DNA from: Rhynchospora pubera
Lineage: Eukaryota; Streptophyta; Magnoliopsida; Poales; Cyperaceae
Length of the DNA stretch: 64,000 nt
Direction: 5' to 3'
NCBI GenBank assembly: GCA_028095005.1
Contig: CM051463.1
Location: 60,054,251 to 60,118,250 of the forward strand
Shown: positions 1-10,606 of the stretch, piece by piece
Numbering within the stretch: position 1 is the stretch's first letter
How the letters are laid out: each line of letters opens with the position of its first letter
Program-made: the position numbers and the translations under genes
The notes under the pieces: generated by a model
What the model was told of the DNA's origin: nothing
What the model saw: the letters and a program-made list of their open reading frames with translations, nothing else
Databases searched by the model: none

Positions 1-853
1 GCATCGATATTTATGAAAATAGAAATGCTTTAGCAAGCATAGGAACATGAAATCAAGGATCTTCACCAGTGAATCCCAAACGAATTCCAACCCAAGCAAA
101 TGAGATCCCAGCATTGCCTTCCTCCATGTTTACAATCACCTTCTTATAATAATTATCAAGAAACAAAAACTTAATTATGACCGATGCACAGGAAAAACCC
201 AAACCCCTTTTACAAGTGTTTAGGCCAAAGCCCTTGGTTGGTTGCCAACACAGGCCCCCACACACAAGAAGACTGGCGATTCCGTCTGTTATTATTCATT
301 TTAAATTAGTCTTATTTGGGAAGAGTTATTTGAGGGAAAGATATTCGTAGTAGCAAGTAGCAACCACCCACCTTGCCAGAAGATTCTAGCTGTATGGAGA
401 ATGTATCAGGAACGAAACCGTCAGTGCAGTTAACATCGCCAAGAAATTCCTAAAAATCAACAAAAACAACTTACTGAAAATCAGAGAAACACTCCACCAA
501 ATTGAACAACAAAAGACAAAAAAAAAAAAACAATAAAGCTGATAAGATAAAATGCTGATTGAGATGAGTAATAAGTGAAACACATCACGGAATGAATGAA
601 ACGCTTAACAGAATAAGATATTCAAAAGATACAACAAGATGGTATTAATACGATAAGATATGAAGAGAAGTGAAATGATTAGCAAGTGAGCAATTAGTCC
701 ATACATTTAATCTCTGGAGTGGCCATGACCTAAAACCACAATCCATGGGTTTCTGCACAAGTTCACAACACAACAAAATCATGAGTACATCAAAGGATCA
801 ACATCAAGATGCATAAAAAAAAATATGAAAGCCAGGGCAGCTTGAAACATCAC
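1..853. other. Non-coding or intronic stretch below the DUF629 gene
   Basis: No exon can be supported here. If the DUF629 gene once continued to a USP-like C-terminal domain, its remaining exons would lie here or beyond the window edge. A short open frame at 53-265 on the minus strand has no recognisable similarity. Confidence 0.4.
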
Positions 854-1006
854 CTGCATGAAGGAACGGATACAAGGAAAGATTTCACTCTTGTAGTCAG
901 AGATGCACAAATTCGAGAGGTTTTGCTTAGACACTTTAAATTCAGCATACTTTCGTACTATTTCAGCATCTATCTCACCAATCTATAAAAAGAAAGAATT
1001 CAATGC

Positions 1007-1008
<2 letters not shown>

Positions 1009-1036
<28 letters not shown>
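1009..1036. repeat. (GA)14 microsatellite
   Basis: Fourteen uninterrupted GA units in a putative intron of the DUF629 gene. Confidence 0.95.
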
Positions 1037-1040
<4 letters not shown>

Positions 1041-3693
1041 ACCGAGGTGGATAACAACTGTAAAAAAAGAAAAAAGGAACCAAAGAGACCACAACCTCAG
1101 ATGTCAAACATTGTTTAGATTTGGGAAGTGGGAACAAACATCTCCACCAAGCAATGGATCTGTTGTTGTATCTGCTTTACTATTTGCCAGAATTGATCTA
1201 GATTTTGAACGCCCTCTTCTTCCCTCTGATACAAACTTGCAAACTTTTCCATTTCCACGACAAATCTTCTGTAAGTGCAATCAACTGTGATGGAATCATC
1301 CAGGCTGTCGGTCCTTTCCACAAAACCCTCATTCAGTCCAGGTAGATTTTCTTGCTGGACTAGAGAAGGTACAAACCACTCATAATCCCAGGCAATCCCA
1401 AGGTCATGGTTAGACTCCAGGTGCAACATATGGGACTCTTGATCTGGGAACCTCTTGTTACACGAGAAGCAACGCCAGTACTTCCGAGCACTGTTGGTTT
1501 TCCATCCCCAAATATTATGTGCTGTTTGCAAGCCGAATTTTTCTCGGCAATGGTTCACGACATCATTGATCGTCATGCAAACAAAGAGGTCATTGTCTTT
1601 GATCTCCCAGGCAAGTTTTTTTTTCATGAGTTAAACTACAATCCAGAAATCCTTTATCTCAGAGAATTGCTTTGTCTCAGTAAATTCCTTCATCTCGCTA
1701 CCAAAGTATTCATCTTCTCCTTCAGATTCAGATAGGCTATCGGAATCAGAGCATTCAGAGTAATCAGAGTTTATATCATTATCAAAGCAGTCAAGGACAT
1801 CCTGTGAACACCGAGACTCAGCTTCAGCTTTCAATTCAGGTTGGGCATCTGATTCGGGTATGGTTACAGGTTTGGCCTTGGATTCTTTGTTTGTTTTGTA
1901 AGAGCTCGTGTCAGGCATCATCATATCACTGCCATCCTCAGCTGCAGTTTCTCCTTTGACTTTGCTACAGAGATGCCCCCCAAGATGCTCTTCTTGTGAC
2001 CCTTCCATTATATTATTCTGCAGTTTAAGTCGCATAAAAAGCTAATATAAGGTCCTGAATCCTATGAATCGACAAAACAAGATTCGGATAACCTAGCAGC
2101 AAGATTCATATGCCAATTTCTAATATCGAACCAGTCAGATCTAGTAATGAAACCTACTCGCCTGCACGGCCTTCTCTGCTACGTTTTATGCCTGTTCCTG
2201 GGTGCCAAGTGTATAGATACCATGTACAGAAAGTAGGAACTACTTGAATAAAGGCTGGAGTATGGCATAACATCACTCAAAATTCTCTTACCTCATGGGC
2301 AGCCTCTTCTTTGACTTCTCCTGGTGCAGACACAGTCTCAATTCTGATTAACATGTACAATTTCATCTACAGGAGAAAATATGAAACATAAGTATAGTGT
2401 GTTGGAATTGAGGCACAAAGTGCGGACAAAACCGAAATTACAAGCCCGCAAGAAAGATCTCAAAAGAGGCAAAATATAATCACGGAGGTCAACAGCACAG
2501 AGCCGGCGGACCTGTAGCTCAAAGAGTTGCAGCTCCAGAGTTAATTTAATAAGTTTGGGACAGTGCTGCATCACGCGCAAACCAAATGTTAGTTACTGGA
2601 TCGATAACAAATGACGAAAAAGAAGTCTAAGAAAAGAAACAGTTCAGGGATGTCAACACGAACCCGAAAACCAAATTTAGATCTATGTAGTTTAGTGGTC
2701 TCACTAAAAGAAGAGCAAGAAGAAGCACACATGTCTTTAACATTAGCAGCATTGGATTTGAAGTTCGGCTGCGACTCAAGGAGTGGCATTGGCCAGTGCG
2801 CCATATGGAAAATCTTCAAGCAGGAGGTAAGCAATTTCGATTTTGAGCCAAACCGGGCACGAAGAGTTCTGAGGCATTCAGAAATTGAGGCTGCCTTCTC
2901 TTCTGCCATTTGAAGGATCTCACGGGCTCCGATGGGGACGTGTTTCTTGATTGTGGGAAAATAAGGTGCTTGGAACAACCACAGGCTCACATGATCACAT
3001 CCTTCAAGTCTAACTCTGCACCATCCAGAACAAAAGAATCATGATCAGCTGAAAAAGGAAACTGCATGAAGAGATTTACTTTTGCTCCAGTTGACATCAT
3101 ACTCAAATTTTCTGGTTTCAGATGCTCGAGTTAAATCACACATCCCCTTCACGAGGGTAACAAAACGGCGAAGAGCCCGCACCTCCATAAAACGAAAGGA
3201 GAGTGGGGAGCAATGCAAGAGGGCTGTAAAAGGGAGTGGCAGAATGTTCATCGGGCCATGGTGTCTGAGGATGCGCTCAAGGCGTCTAAGGATGTGCTCA
3301 GAAGCCGCCGCAAGGAGAGCCCTGAAACTGCCACCAGAGCGCATCGTAAAGGAATCCTGGTCAGGAGAATCCAATAGCACCTGAAATGCGTCTTTTAATT
3401 GCAGGAGGAGTATCTCCCTCCAATAATTATTGGACAATGGCCAGTCCAAGGAACGGAGGTGATCAGTATCGAGGCTACTGTTTATTGTAGAGAGTGTACT
3501 GAGAGCAGCCCTGACGTCTATAGGTTCCCACACTGTACTACGAAGGGCCTCAGAGCAACGTTGTTCCTCAGTCAGGCTCTGTTGAAGGAACGGCAAGTTA
3601 ATACGGTGCTCAAACATGAGGTGTAGAACAAGGGAATCATCGTCTGGAAACCAACGAAGGCAGTCGCACCTAGGGCAGATATAGGCCTGCCAT

Positions 3694-3727
3694 GTATTGT
3701 GCAGTTTGAAGTATTGTGCAGTTTGAA
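3694..3727. repeat. 17-bp tandem duplication that shifts the reading frame
   Basis: GTATTGTGCAGTTTGAA occurs twice, back to back (3694-3710 and 3711-3727), inside the main DUF629 exon. Seventeen is not a multiple of three. With both copies, the upstream frame (…RNMLADAVMCFKLHNT) no longer joins the zinc-finger frame (WQAYICPRC). With only one copy the two would be continuous. Confidence 0.95.
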
Positions 3728-4062
3728 ACACATGACAGCATCTGCGAGCATATTCCTTAACAAGGATGGATCAACATCTTTGCTGCCAAGACGATATTTG
3801 CTGCCGTATATGCGTAAGAAGTCGTTGAGATCACTTGCTCGCACCTTAAAGAAGTCATTCTTACCTGCAATGCCGGGACAAAAAATATCAGTTTTATAAA
3901 GAGGCCTCAAACTCAGGAAGGAGGATGAGTAAAAAAAACTAAAGTGATAAACTTTATGGTTTCAACTGTGTTTTTTGGTGATAAAAACAAGGCTGTGCAG
4001 TAGTAATGGATGGTTTGGTATGGTAAACTGTACAGTTCAGTCTTGTATATTTTAGTTATCCC

Positions 4063-4351
4063 TATGCCTGCCGACGGTATACCGTTTATCGTGTACCGTG
4101 CACGTTCCGTTTGGACGGAACGAGTGACGAATCACTTTTCATGATACGTTTCCGAAATGGAACGGTAAACGGAATGGATTTCGGCATACCGTTGTGTGAA
4201 ATACAGTGTAAAATGAGTCGTTCCGCTACGTTCCGTCCATTCCGTTACAAACGAAACGAATAACGAATCGTTCCAATACATACCGTTGTTGAAACGGAAC
4301 GGAAAACGGAACTGCCCATTCCGTTGCCGTTTACAACGTTAAACAGGTCTA
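4063..4351. mobile_element. Non-autonomous hAT element, TTCCG/CGGAA-rich ends
   Basis: 289-bp element flanked by an exact 8-bp duplication, GTTATCCC, at 4055-4062 and 4352-4359. Its ends read TATGCCTGCC and, from the other side, TAGACCTGTT. The body is dense in CGGAACG / CGTTCCG words on both strands and has no coding capacity. It sits in intron 1 of the DUF629 gene. It belongs with the element at 7769-8086. Confidence 0.85.
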
Positions 4352-4734
4352 GTTATCCCCCACCAGGACACCAGCCCCACCTTGCAATTTACCCAATCCC
4401 AAATTAGTTGGTACTTATAATTACAATGGGGATTCAATTGAAGGAAAATAGAGAGAGGCGAGAAGGGGAAAGGAAGTACAGGGAAAGATATATAATATAA
4501 GATTGCCAGTTAGTTAGTTACCTGTGTCGGTAAGTTGGTCATAAGCCATCTTATAGAAATACAAATCACAATTCTCTCGTGGTGTTCCGTACTGGATCTC
4601 CATACCATTATCAAGGGGGTCGTACGGCTCGGAAAGTTCCCGCTTAAATGTTGGGAACCTTCCTTGGAGAATTTCCCCCTTCGATGTTGTTGTTGGATCC
4701 ATGTTCATAGTTTCTACAAATAGTTTGCCAAATT

Positions 4735-5580
4735 CACTAAATGATATTTCTTTTTACCACCTAAATTCCAAAAAAAAATTAGATCTTATTGTATCTATCT
4801 TTTTTTCTAATAGCAATAGGCATATGATAAAATGATAACATATAAGTAGCTAGAGATGATAAGACACTTTTGATCAAAGTAATTTTGCCCCCATAAAATA
4901 AGAAGTTCCCTTGCCATCTCTGGAGTCTACTATGATATTTATCAATAACATTCTGCCAATCTGAAAGACATCTTTTTCCAATGTATCGGTATCCCTAAGT
5001 ACTGAATGGGGAACTGTGCTACTTTACATCCAAAATCATTAGCTAACTCCCTAGCTTTATCATCAGATAAGTTCAATGCATAGAGATCACTCTTATGAAA
5101 ATTGATTCTCATACCTGAAATGGCTTCAAAACCAATGAATATCCACTTGAGAGTCTATACCATTGTTATATCTGCTTTACAAAATAATATTGTATTATCA
5201 GCATAATTCAAATTCACTATAGCATGACCATTATCTATTGGAATTCCTAACCCCATTATCAATCTTTGATCTCTAACTTTTCTAATCATTTGATTTAAAT
5301 ATTCGTCCACTAGGTTAAACAATAACAAAGATAGTGGATCTCCCTGTTTTAGACTCCGTTTAACCTCAAAGTATCTAGACAAGTTGTCATTTACATTGAT
5401 ACACACGTCCTCCTATCAACAATTTTTCAATCCATCTTGTCCATTTCTCATGAAATCCTCTACTTCTTAATAGTTCAAATAAAAACTATCAATTTACTCT
5501 ATCATATGCTTTTTCCAAATCTACTTTTAAAACTAAACCTTCATCTTTTGATTTTTTTAGTAGAATGCAAAATCTCAGTT
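4735..5580 (-). mobile_element. Decayed LINE (non-LTR) reverse-transcriptase fragment
   Basis: On the minus strand, translation in several frames gives landmarks of a plant L1-type reverse transcriptase in the right order: DLEKAYDRVN near 5500; LKQGDPLSLLLFNLV near 5340; YADNTILF near 5190, where the family usually has YADD; INFHKSDLYALNLS near 5080; YLGIPIHWKKMSFRL near 4970; WQGNFLFYGGKITLIKSVLSS near 4880; then MPIAI and RSNFF. Stops and frame changes show it is dead. It ends about 30 bp from the first exon of the DUF629 gene, on the same strand. Confidence 0.85.
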
Positions 5581-5819
5581 ACACAAACCACAATGTCAAG
5601 GATAATCAAACAGAGTTGTATGCTAAATCGAGCTGGATGATGGTTGTGATATTTTAATAATTAAATTGGATTGAAAATTTGAAATAGTGAAAAAAATACA
5701 AACAGTAACATAATAATAATTTAAATGTTATCATCACTACTTTTTGCATATCATATAAATAAAAATAATGAAATTTACTTTTTCTTTGCAATTTCCAAAA
5801 AAAAAATTACTGCATAAAA

Positions 5820-5960
5820 GCTCCGTTTGGATAGGTGTGGGAAGAAGGAAAAAAATGAGAAGAAGTATTGGGAAGTGTGTAACTTTGTGAAGAGTTTGGA
5901 TTATTTATAATTTTTTTTCTTCCTTTTTCCTCCTTCTTCTTCTCTCATCCAAACGGAGGC
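5820..5960. mobile_element. Tourist-like MITE
   Basis: About 140 bp with terminal inverted repeats GCTCCGTTTGGAT / ATCCAAACGGAGGC. The interior (GAAGTGTGTAACTTTGTGAA) closely matches a second copy at 63732-63878. Confidence 0.75.
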
Positions 5961-6604
5961 AAAGTGTAGAAAAGTTATATAAATTTCAAATTTAGTCATG
6001 TGGAGATCCCAATAAGTAAATTAGGTTACTTCTCGTACGGTTAGATTTGTATATATTAAATAATTTGTTAAGTATTATTTACTTGATTATTTATTGGCTT
6101 ATTCCAATAATTGAATAGTTTGTGATAATAAATATTTCTGTTCTTATTTTTTAGATCTAGGAGATGAACTCTCGTCTTAATGTGTCTAATTGTGGTTATA
6201 TGCTGATTTATATTAGATAATACTTGAAACTGGGTTTAATATTTCTCCTAACTTAATAATAATATAGATAAACAAATTATTATGAAAATTAGAGTTGAAA
6301 TTTCTATAGTCTATACTAATTTCTATTCAACAAGAATCAAATTACATTTTTACCAGAATCCTATCTATTAACTTGTAAAAAAAATAAAATAATTACAGTG
6401 TCTCTTGCCGAGTGTCCTTTTTTTCCCCCCTTTTTTTTTTGCCTATCATCCCGATCACAAAATAGAAAAAAAAAAATCAGCGAAATATTGATTGTACCAC
6501 AGAAAATACTGGTACAAGTACAACAAATTGTTCCCCAAATTATCAGCAATGATTCTGATGCACCAAAAAAAAGAAAAAGGAAAAAAAAAAAACAGAAAGA
6601 ATAA

Positions 6605-7210
6605 TCATTCAACGGCCTCCATGATAATGCTAAGTTGTCTCCTCAGAGCCATTGTCCCCTTCTTTCCCCGCGTGCGCGACTTCTTGGCTGCCTTAACAGA
6701 TGCAGTCGCTGCAACTGACGATCTGGTCCCAGTAACCATAACGGTATCCTCGTTAATCCTCTGATTCAACTTTGCATTCTTGGAACCATCCCTGTTCTCA
6801 TCCAATTGAACCAAATCTGGTGCTACGCGTACCCTCCTGGCCCCGCCTCCGGTACGCCTTCTAGAATTAGAACTTGAATTAGTTTGTGCCAATGCAGAGC
6901 TTGCCTTGACAGCCAAGGCCGCCATGTCGATACCTGACAGCGCATTTCCCTGCATGGAAACCGGCAGCATGAAGTACAGCTGTCCTGGCTGGAGCAGCTC
7001 GGTGGGGCTCACCGGTGTTATCTCTGAATCAAAATAGAGCGTGTCAGAGTTGCAGAGGAAATGGGTTTCGCGGGCATTCACTATTGGGTCAGATGCTGAG
7101 ACCGGGCCGGTTAATTCTCGGAGAGACCCGTCGGGTGTGATTACACGCACCGTCACCCGGTCGGTAGCAGATGAACCCCTGTTGTTTTCACTAGAGAACG
7201 TCAATCCCAT
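6605..7210 (-). CDS. PADRE / DUF4228 domain protein, paralogue 1
   Basis: Intronless 201-aa protein. The ATG at 7210 is chosen because it gives MGLTF, matching MGLRF in the paralogue at 20597-21157; a glycine at position 2 would permit N-myristoylation. The PADRE/DUF4228 core is clear: a beta-rich start (VRVITPDGSLRELTGPVSAS), NARETHFLCNSDTLYFDSE near residues 45-63, and the hallmark LLQPGQLYFMLP near 72-83. A basic tail follows, ending RRQLSIIMEAVE. Family members are small plant proteins often induced by pathogen or stress signals; biochemical role unknown. The two copies share the core, gene structure and a 16-bp 3' flanking block, so they are probably tandem duplicates pushed apart by transposons. 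Confidence 0.92.
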   Translation of the reverse strand: MGLTFSSENNRGSSATDRVTVRVITPDGSLRELTGPVSASDPIVNARETHFLCNSDTLYFDSEITPVSPTELLQPGQLYFMLPVSMQGNALSGIDMAALAVKASSALAQTNSSSNSRRRTGGGARRVRVAPDLVQLDENRDGSKNAKLNQRINEDTVMVTGTRSSVAATASVKAAKKSRTRGKKGTMALRRQLSIIMEAVE

Positions 7211-7336
7211 CAACAATTGATTGATTGATTTTGCTCTTGTATGTGTACGTAAGAGAGAAAAAGAGAGAAGAGTTCTGATTGTTGAGAAAGAAAGCGAGGT
7301 AGATAACGAATGTAACTCGGTAGTGTTGGAGGCGTG

Positions 7337-7347
7337 TATATATAAAA
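7337..7347 (-). promoter_or_regulatory. Probable TATA box of PADRE paralogue 1
   Basis: On the minus strand this reads TTTTATATATA, about 130 bp upstream of the ATG at 7210 and preceding a pyrimidine/GA-rich leader. Position and composition suit a core promoter; no transcript data support it. Confidence 0.5.
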
Positions 7348-7768
7348 GAGAGGGACAGTTAATAAAAACGATAGAAATTAGCAGTTTGCCCTGAAACTGG
7401 GGGCTGTTTGGCTATGACGCGTCAACTAGATAACGTTCTTTCTAGATAAAATCTGTTACTTTTCTCCGTTTCTAGAAACGCTGAAGATGTCCATTTTCTT
7501 TTAGTAATTTAATCTAACCGGCTGCTTCAAATTTTTGCACTAACATTTATTTGAGAACAGCTGTTCACCTTATGGAACGTACAATGCCATCTTGCAAATA
7601 CACAAAAATAAATATGAAAAGTAAGGATTTCGTTGTACTGGATATTATATGTGTGTACAAATGGAGAGGTTCTTACAATGTCAACGAGGTTTCCTTGGTT
7701 CAAGTGTTCTTTCTAACTTTTTCTACACGGTACAACTGTACAAGAGCGAACCCCGGTAGCCCGGTAGG

Positions 7769-8086
7769 TAGACCTGTCAGTATTCCGTTCCGCCACCGTT
7801 TTCCGTTCCGTTCCGTCGAAACGGAACGTTAAACGGTAGAAATTTCAGTTTCGTTTCTAAAAACGGAACGGAAACGGAACTGAAATTTATAAACGTTACT
7901 GAAACGGAAAACGGAATTCCGCTGAAATTAATGGTAAATGATGGACGGAACGTTAAACGGAATGGAAATGTGTTACGTTTGACGAAACGGAACGTTAAAC
8001 GGAATTAATTTCAGTTACGTTGGCTGAAACGGAACGGAAACGAAACAGGCCTGTTCCGTGTTCCGTTTCAACGTTTGACAGCCCTA
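7769..8086. mobile_element. Non-autonomous hAT element, TTCCGTTCCG type
   Basis: 318 bp with an exact 8-bp target duplication, CCGGTAGG, at 7761-7768 and 8087-8094. The ends are TAGACCTGTCA and, inverted, TAGGGCTGTCA. Almost all of it is made of AAACGGAACG / CGTTCCGTTT words. It lies about 560 bp upstream of the paralogue 1 start codon and could affect that promoter. Confidence 0.9.
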
Positions 8087-8268
8087 CCGGTAGGCGATAG
8101 GTGCCTTGCACAAGAAGTATATAGCTAGTGCCAATCAGTCTACCACACACGAAAGGACAAAGGAATATATTCGTGGTTAGCTAGTATATATATTAGTTAC
8201 TTCTCCATTTCGTCACATACTGGAATAATACTAGCTAGCTCACAACCCACTGATGGCGGAAATATAAA

Positions 8269-8425
8269 GGGCCGTTTGGATCAAGTGAGAATTTAAAAAA
8301 TTTTCTATTTCTAAATATAAATTTATTATAAACAATTTAAATTCTTCACAAAATTATACACTTTTCAATATTTTATGCCTAGGAATAGGAAATTCCTCCT
8401 ATTCCTAAGTGATCTAAACGGCCCC
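8269..8425. mobile_element. Tourist-like MITE (GGGCCGTTTGGATC type)
   Basis: 157 bp bounded by GGGCCGTTTGGATCA and TGATCTAAACGGCCCC, with AAA on both sides as a possible 3-bp target duplication. The family resembles the copy at 63300-63467. Confidence 0.75.
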
Positions 8426-8971
8426 AAAGATAATAACAAAGTATGAGATATGACACCTTGACACCCTAAATTTGCATACATTAATCCATGTTTAATATGA
8501 ATTTTTCAAGACATGCAATGCTGACAAGCAAAAAAAAAGAAAAGAATGTAAGTAATACATATATTGAGTCGTGAAGCTGTTTGGCATTGATGAGATAATA
8601 TTTGCTAGGAAATAGAAAAAATAACAATAAACCAATTTGATTTTCGTTCTCATCAAAAGAAAAAATAATAAAAAATTTTCGTGCTATCTTCTTTATTATG
8701 GACAACCGAAATTTTCATATTGGTGGTACATTACTGAGATCGTCTGAAACAATATTTTTAGATACAGACATTTTCTCTAGAAAAAATAATTCAATAAGGG
8801 TACAAAACGAATCTAGCTCATGAAATTTTGAAAAAATTGTAATTTGCCTATCTCACTCTCAATACTAATTAAGTTTTTTGTTTTTTCTCTGGCCAATTTT
8901 ATTAGTTTTGATCTACTGTATTATTACTTCATCTTTAACAAAATGTTATAAGTTAACCCTAACTTATGTTA

Positions 8972-9160
8972 GGCTCCGTTTGGATGGCTTCTTCCCAGAA
9001 TAAGGAATAAGGAATAACCATTTTTTACCAATAAATTTATTTCTAACCATCTAAACTCTTCACAAAAGTTACACACTTCCCAATAAATTTATCAATTCCC
9101 AATAAATTTCTTTCATTCTTCCTTCTTCCTACCTTATTCTCAACACATCCAAACGGAGCC
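8972..9160. mobile_element. Tourist-like MITE with TTA target duplication
   Basis: 189 bp with terminal inverted repeats GGCTCCGTTTGGATG / CATCCAAACGGAGCC, flanked by TTA at 8969-8971 and 9161-9163. A TTA duplication is the signature of PIF/Harbinger (Tourist) elements. Confidence 0.88.
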
Positions 9161-9163
9161 TTA

Positions 9164-10597
9164 TATAGGATAAAATTATTTTCTCAGTAACACTGTTTAT
9201 TTGAGGCAATGGGAGCTTCCAGTTGTACTAGGACTGGAGGCCTGAAATTTCAAATGTATCACCCTTCATTTTCTTTTTCTATTTTGTGGTTTTAGTGGAC
9301 AGCGTTTTCTGGACGCGCAGAATGAAAGCCAACGTCCTACACGGAGCTTTCGATCGAAGCTTCTTCTATGTTCCTATTATTTAATCCCTTACATAGGTCA
9401 ACGATACATCGAATTTAGTCTATTATTAGCAAATAATAACTCAATAATAGTTGTTTCGCATGCATCCTCCAGAAGCATATATAACATGACACAATGTTAC
9501 ATGCCACCTGCCACACAGGAAGCAAGCCTCTTTCCGAGGAAACACCGGAACACTACAAACTCCATAGTCCAAACTAATATCTTTTCATTCTTCTAGAACT
9601 GTAAAGGACGTTTAATTAAAAAAACATAAAAAATGTGAATAAACCTGAATGAAAAAATAACTTGGATTTTAAAAAAATATTCCTATTCTGATTAGCTCAT
9701 GACATTGTCACTCTCTACAAAATAAAAACCGTTGTTATTGTAGCACGGACAATTCTCGTACTACACATTTGTTCTCGAATTTCATGATTCAAGCAATTAA
9801 TTTAAACAGTTTAATATTTTATTAAAATGCTAAATTTTATACTTTTTAAAAAAAATCATTTCACAAAATGGAAAAAAAATACTAATTTTGTTACACAGAG
9901 CATTTTAGCAGTCCTCTATTTATTAGTAGCATATTTCTTTTTAAATGTTGCTTACAATTAACATATATAAAATAATTACAAATCGAAATATGATCATCAG
10001 GTAGAACACTATTCCAAACATCTATTACTTGTAATCACTAATTTATGTTATTGTATAAAATGAATTGTACCAAGAGTCCAAGAACGGCATGCACATAATC
10101 TGTAATTATCAACGTCTAGTGAAAAGTCATAAAAAAAATGAACATATACACATCAAATCATAATAAAGCTAGAATTTTACAATTGGAAGTTGCCCTTTTT
10201 AAGTTATTATAATATTTATTTGTAATTGATACCAAAAATTTGTATTTTTTTTATATTTTAGGTGTAAAATTGCGTTTAATTTATATTTACTAGTGCACCA
10301 AAAACATTCACCTCACGTACCATAAGATCTTCACTTAACCTTAATTTTAAAATTAATAATTTAAATATCCAATCCAACATTCAAACGTATTTTGATCTTT
10401 AATCAATTAGTGCGTAAAGGATCAAGTTAGCTTAAAAAGCAAGTGTCTAGGACAATTAGGTCTTAAAAAGTATATATATATTTTTTTTATCATTCAATTT
10501 GTTTATTTAAATTTGGTGACCAAATACTTTCCCTTTCATTTAATCTATTTTTTTTTCCGAAAGTCATTCATCCTATCAATTGTTTTTTTTTTCCATA
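9164..10597. other. A/T-rich intergenic DNA
   Basis: No credible exon, RNA gene or bounded repeat seen. Only short homopolymer and A/T runs. Confidence 0.5.
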
Positions 10598-10606
10598 GTT
10601 TCCACG

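Larger units (their letters stand above)
854..4708 (-). pseudogene. DUF629 / ubiquitin carboxyl-terminal hydrolase-related C2H2 protein, broken
   Basis: Exons on the minus strand: 4522-4708 (starts ATG), 3080-3864, about 2840-3013, about 2440-2566, 2293-2371, about 1140-2021 and 854-982. GT-AG junctions are visible for most of them. Exon 2 matches the plant DUF629 pattern: a helical segment, a C2H2-like finger (YICPRC...HLMFEH), then the VWEPIDVRAALSTL block. A second finger (KYWRCFSCNKRF...HLESNH) lies near 1450-1500. Two related helical blocks, ending LPLLRSFLR and FPCIRSFMQ, suggest two DUF629-like halves. An acidic Ser/Glu/Asp-rich linker lies near 1680-1800. Two lesions are seen: a 17-bp tandem duplication at 3694-3727 shifts the frame just before the first finger, and an in-frame TAA sits at 1631-1633 before the second finger. 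The usual N-terminal DUF627/TPR part is absent, and LINE sequence begins within about 30 bp upstream of the ATG. Family function is poorly known. Splice sites around 2440-2880 and 1140 are uncertain. Confidence 0.75.

Noticed and set aside
9545..9562. CACTACAA-like string suggesting a CACTA terminus
   Set aside because: It lacks the rest of the CACTACAAGAAA consensus and has no inverted partner.
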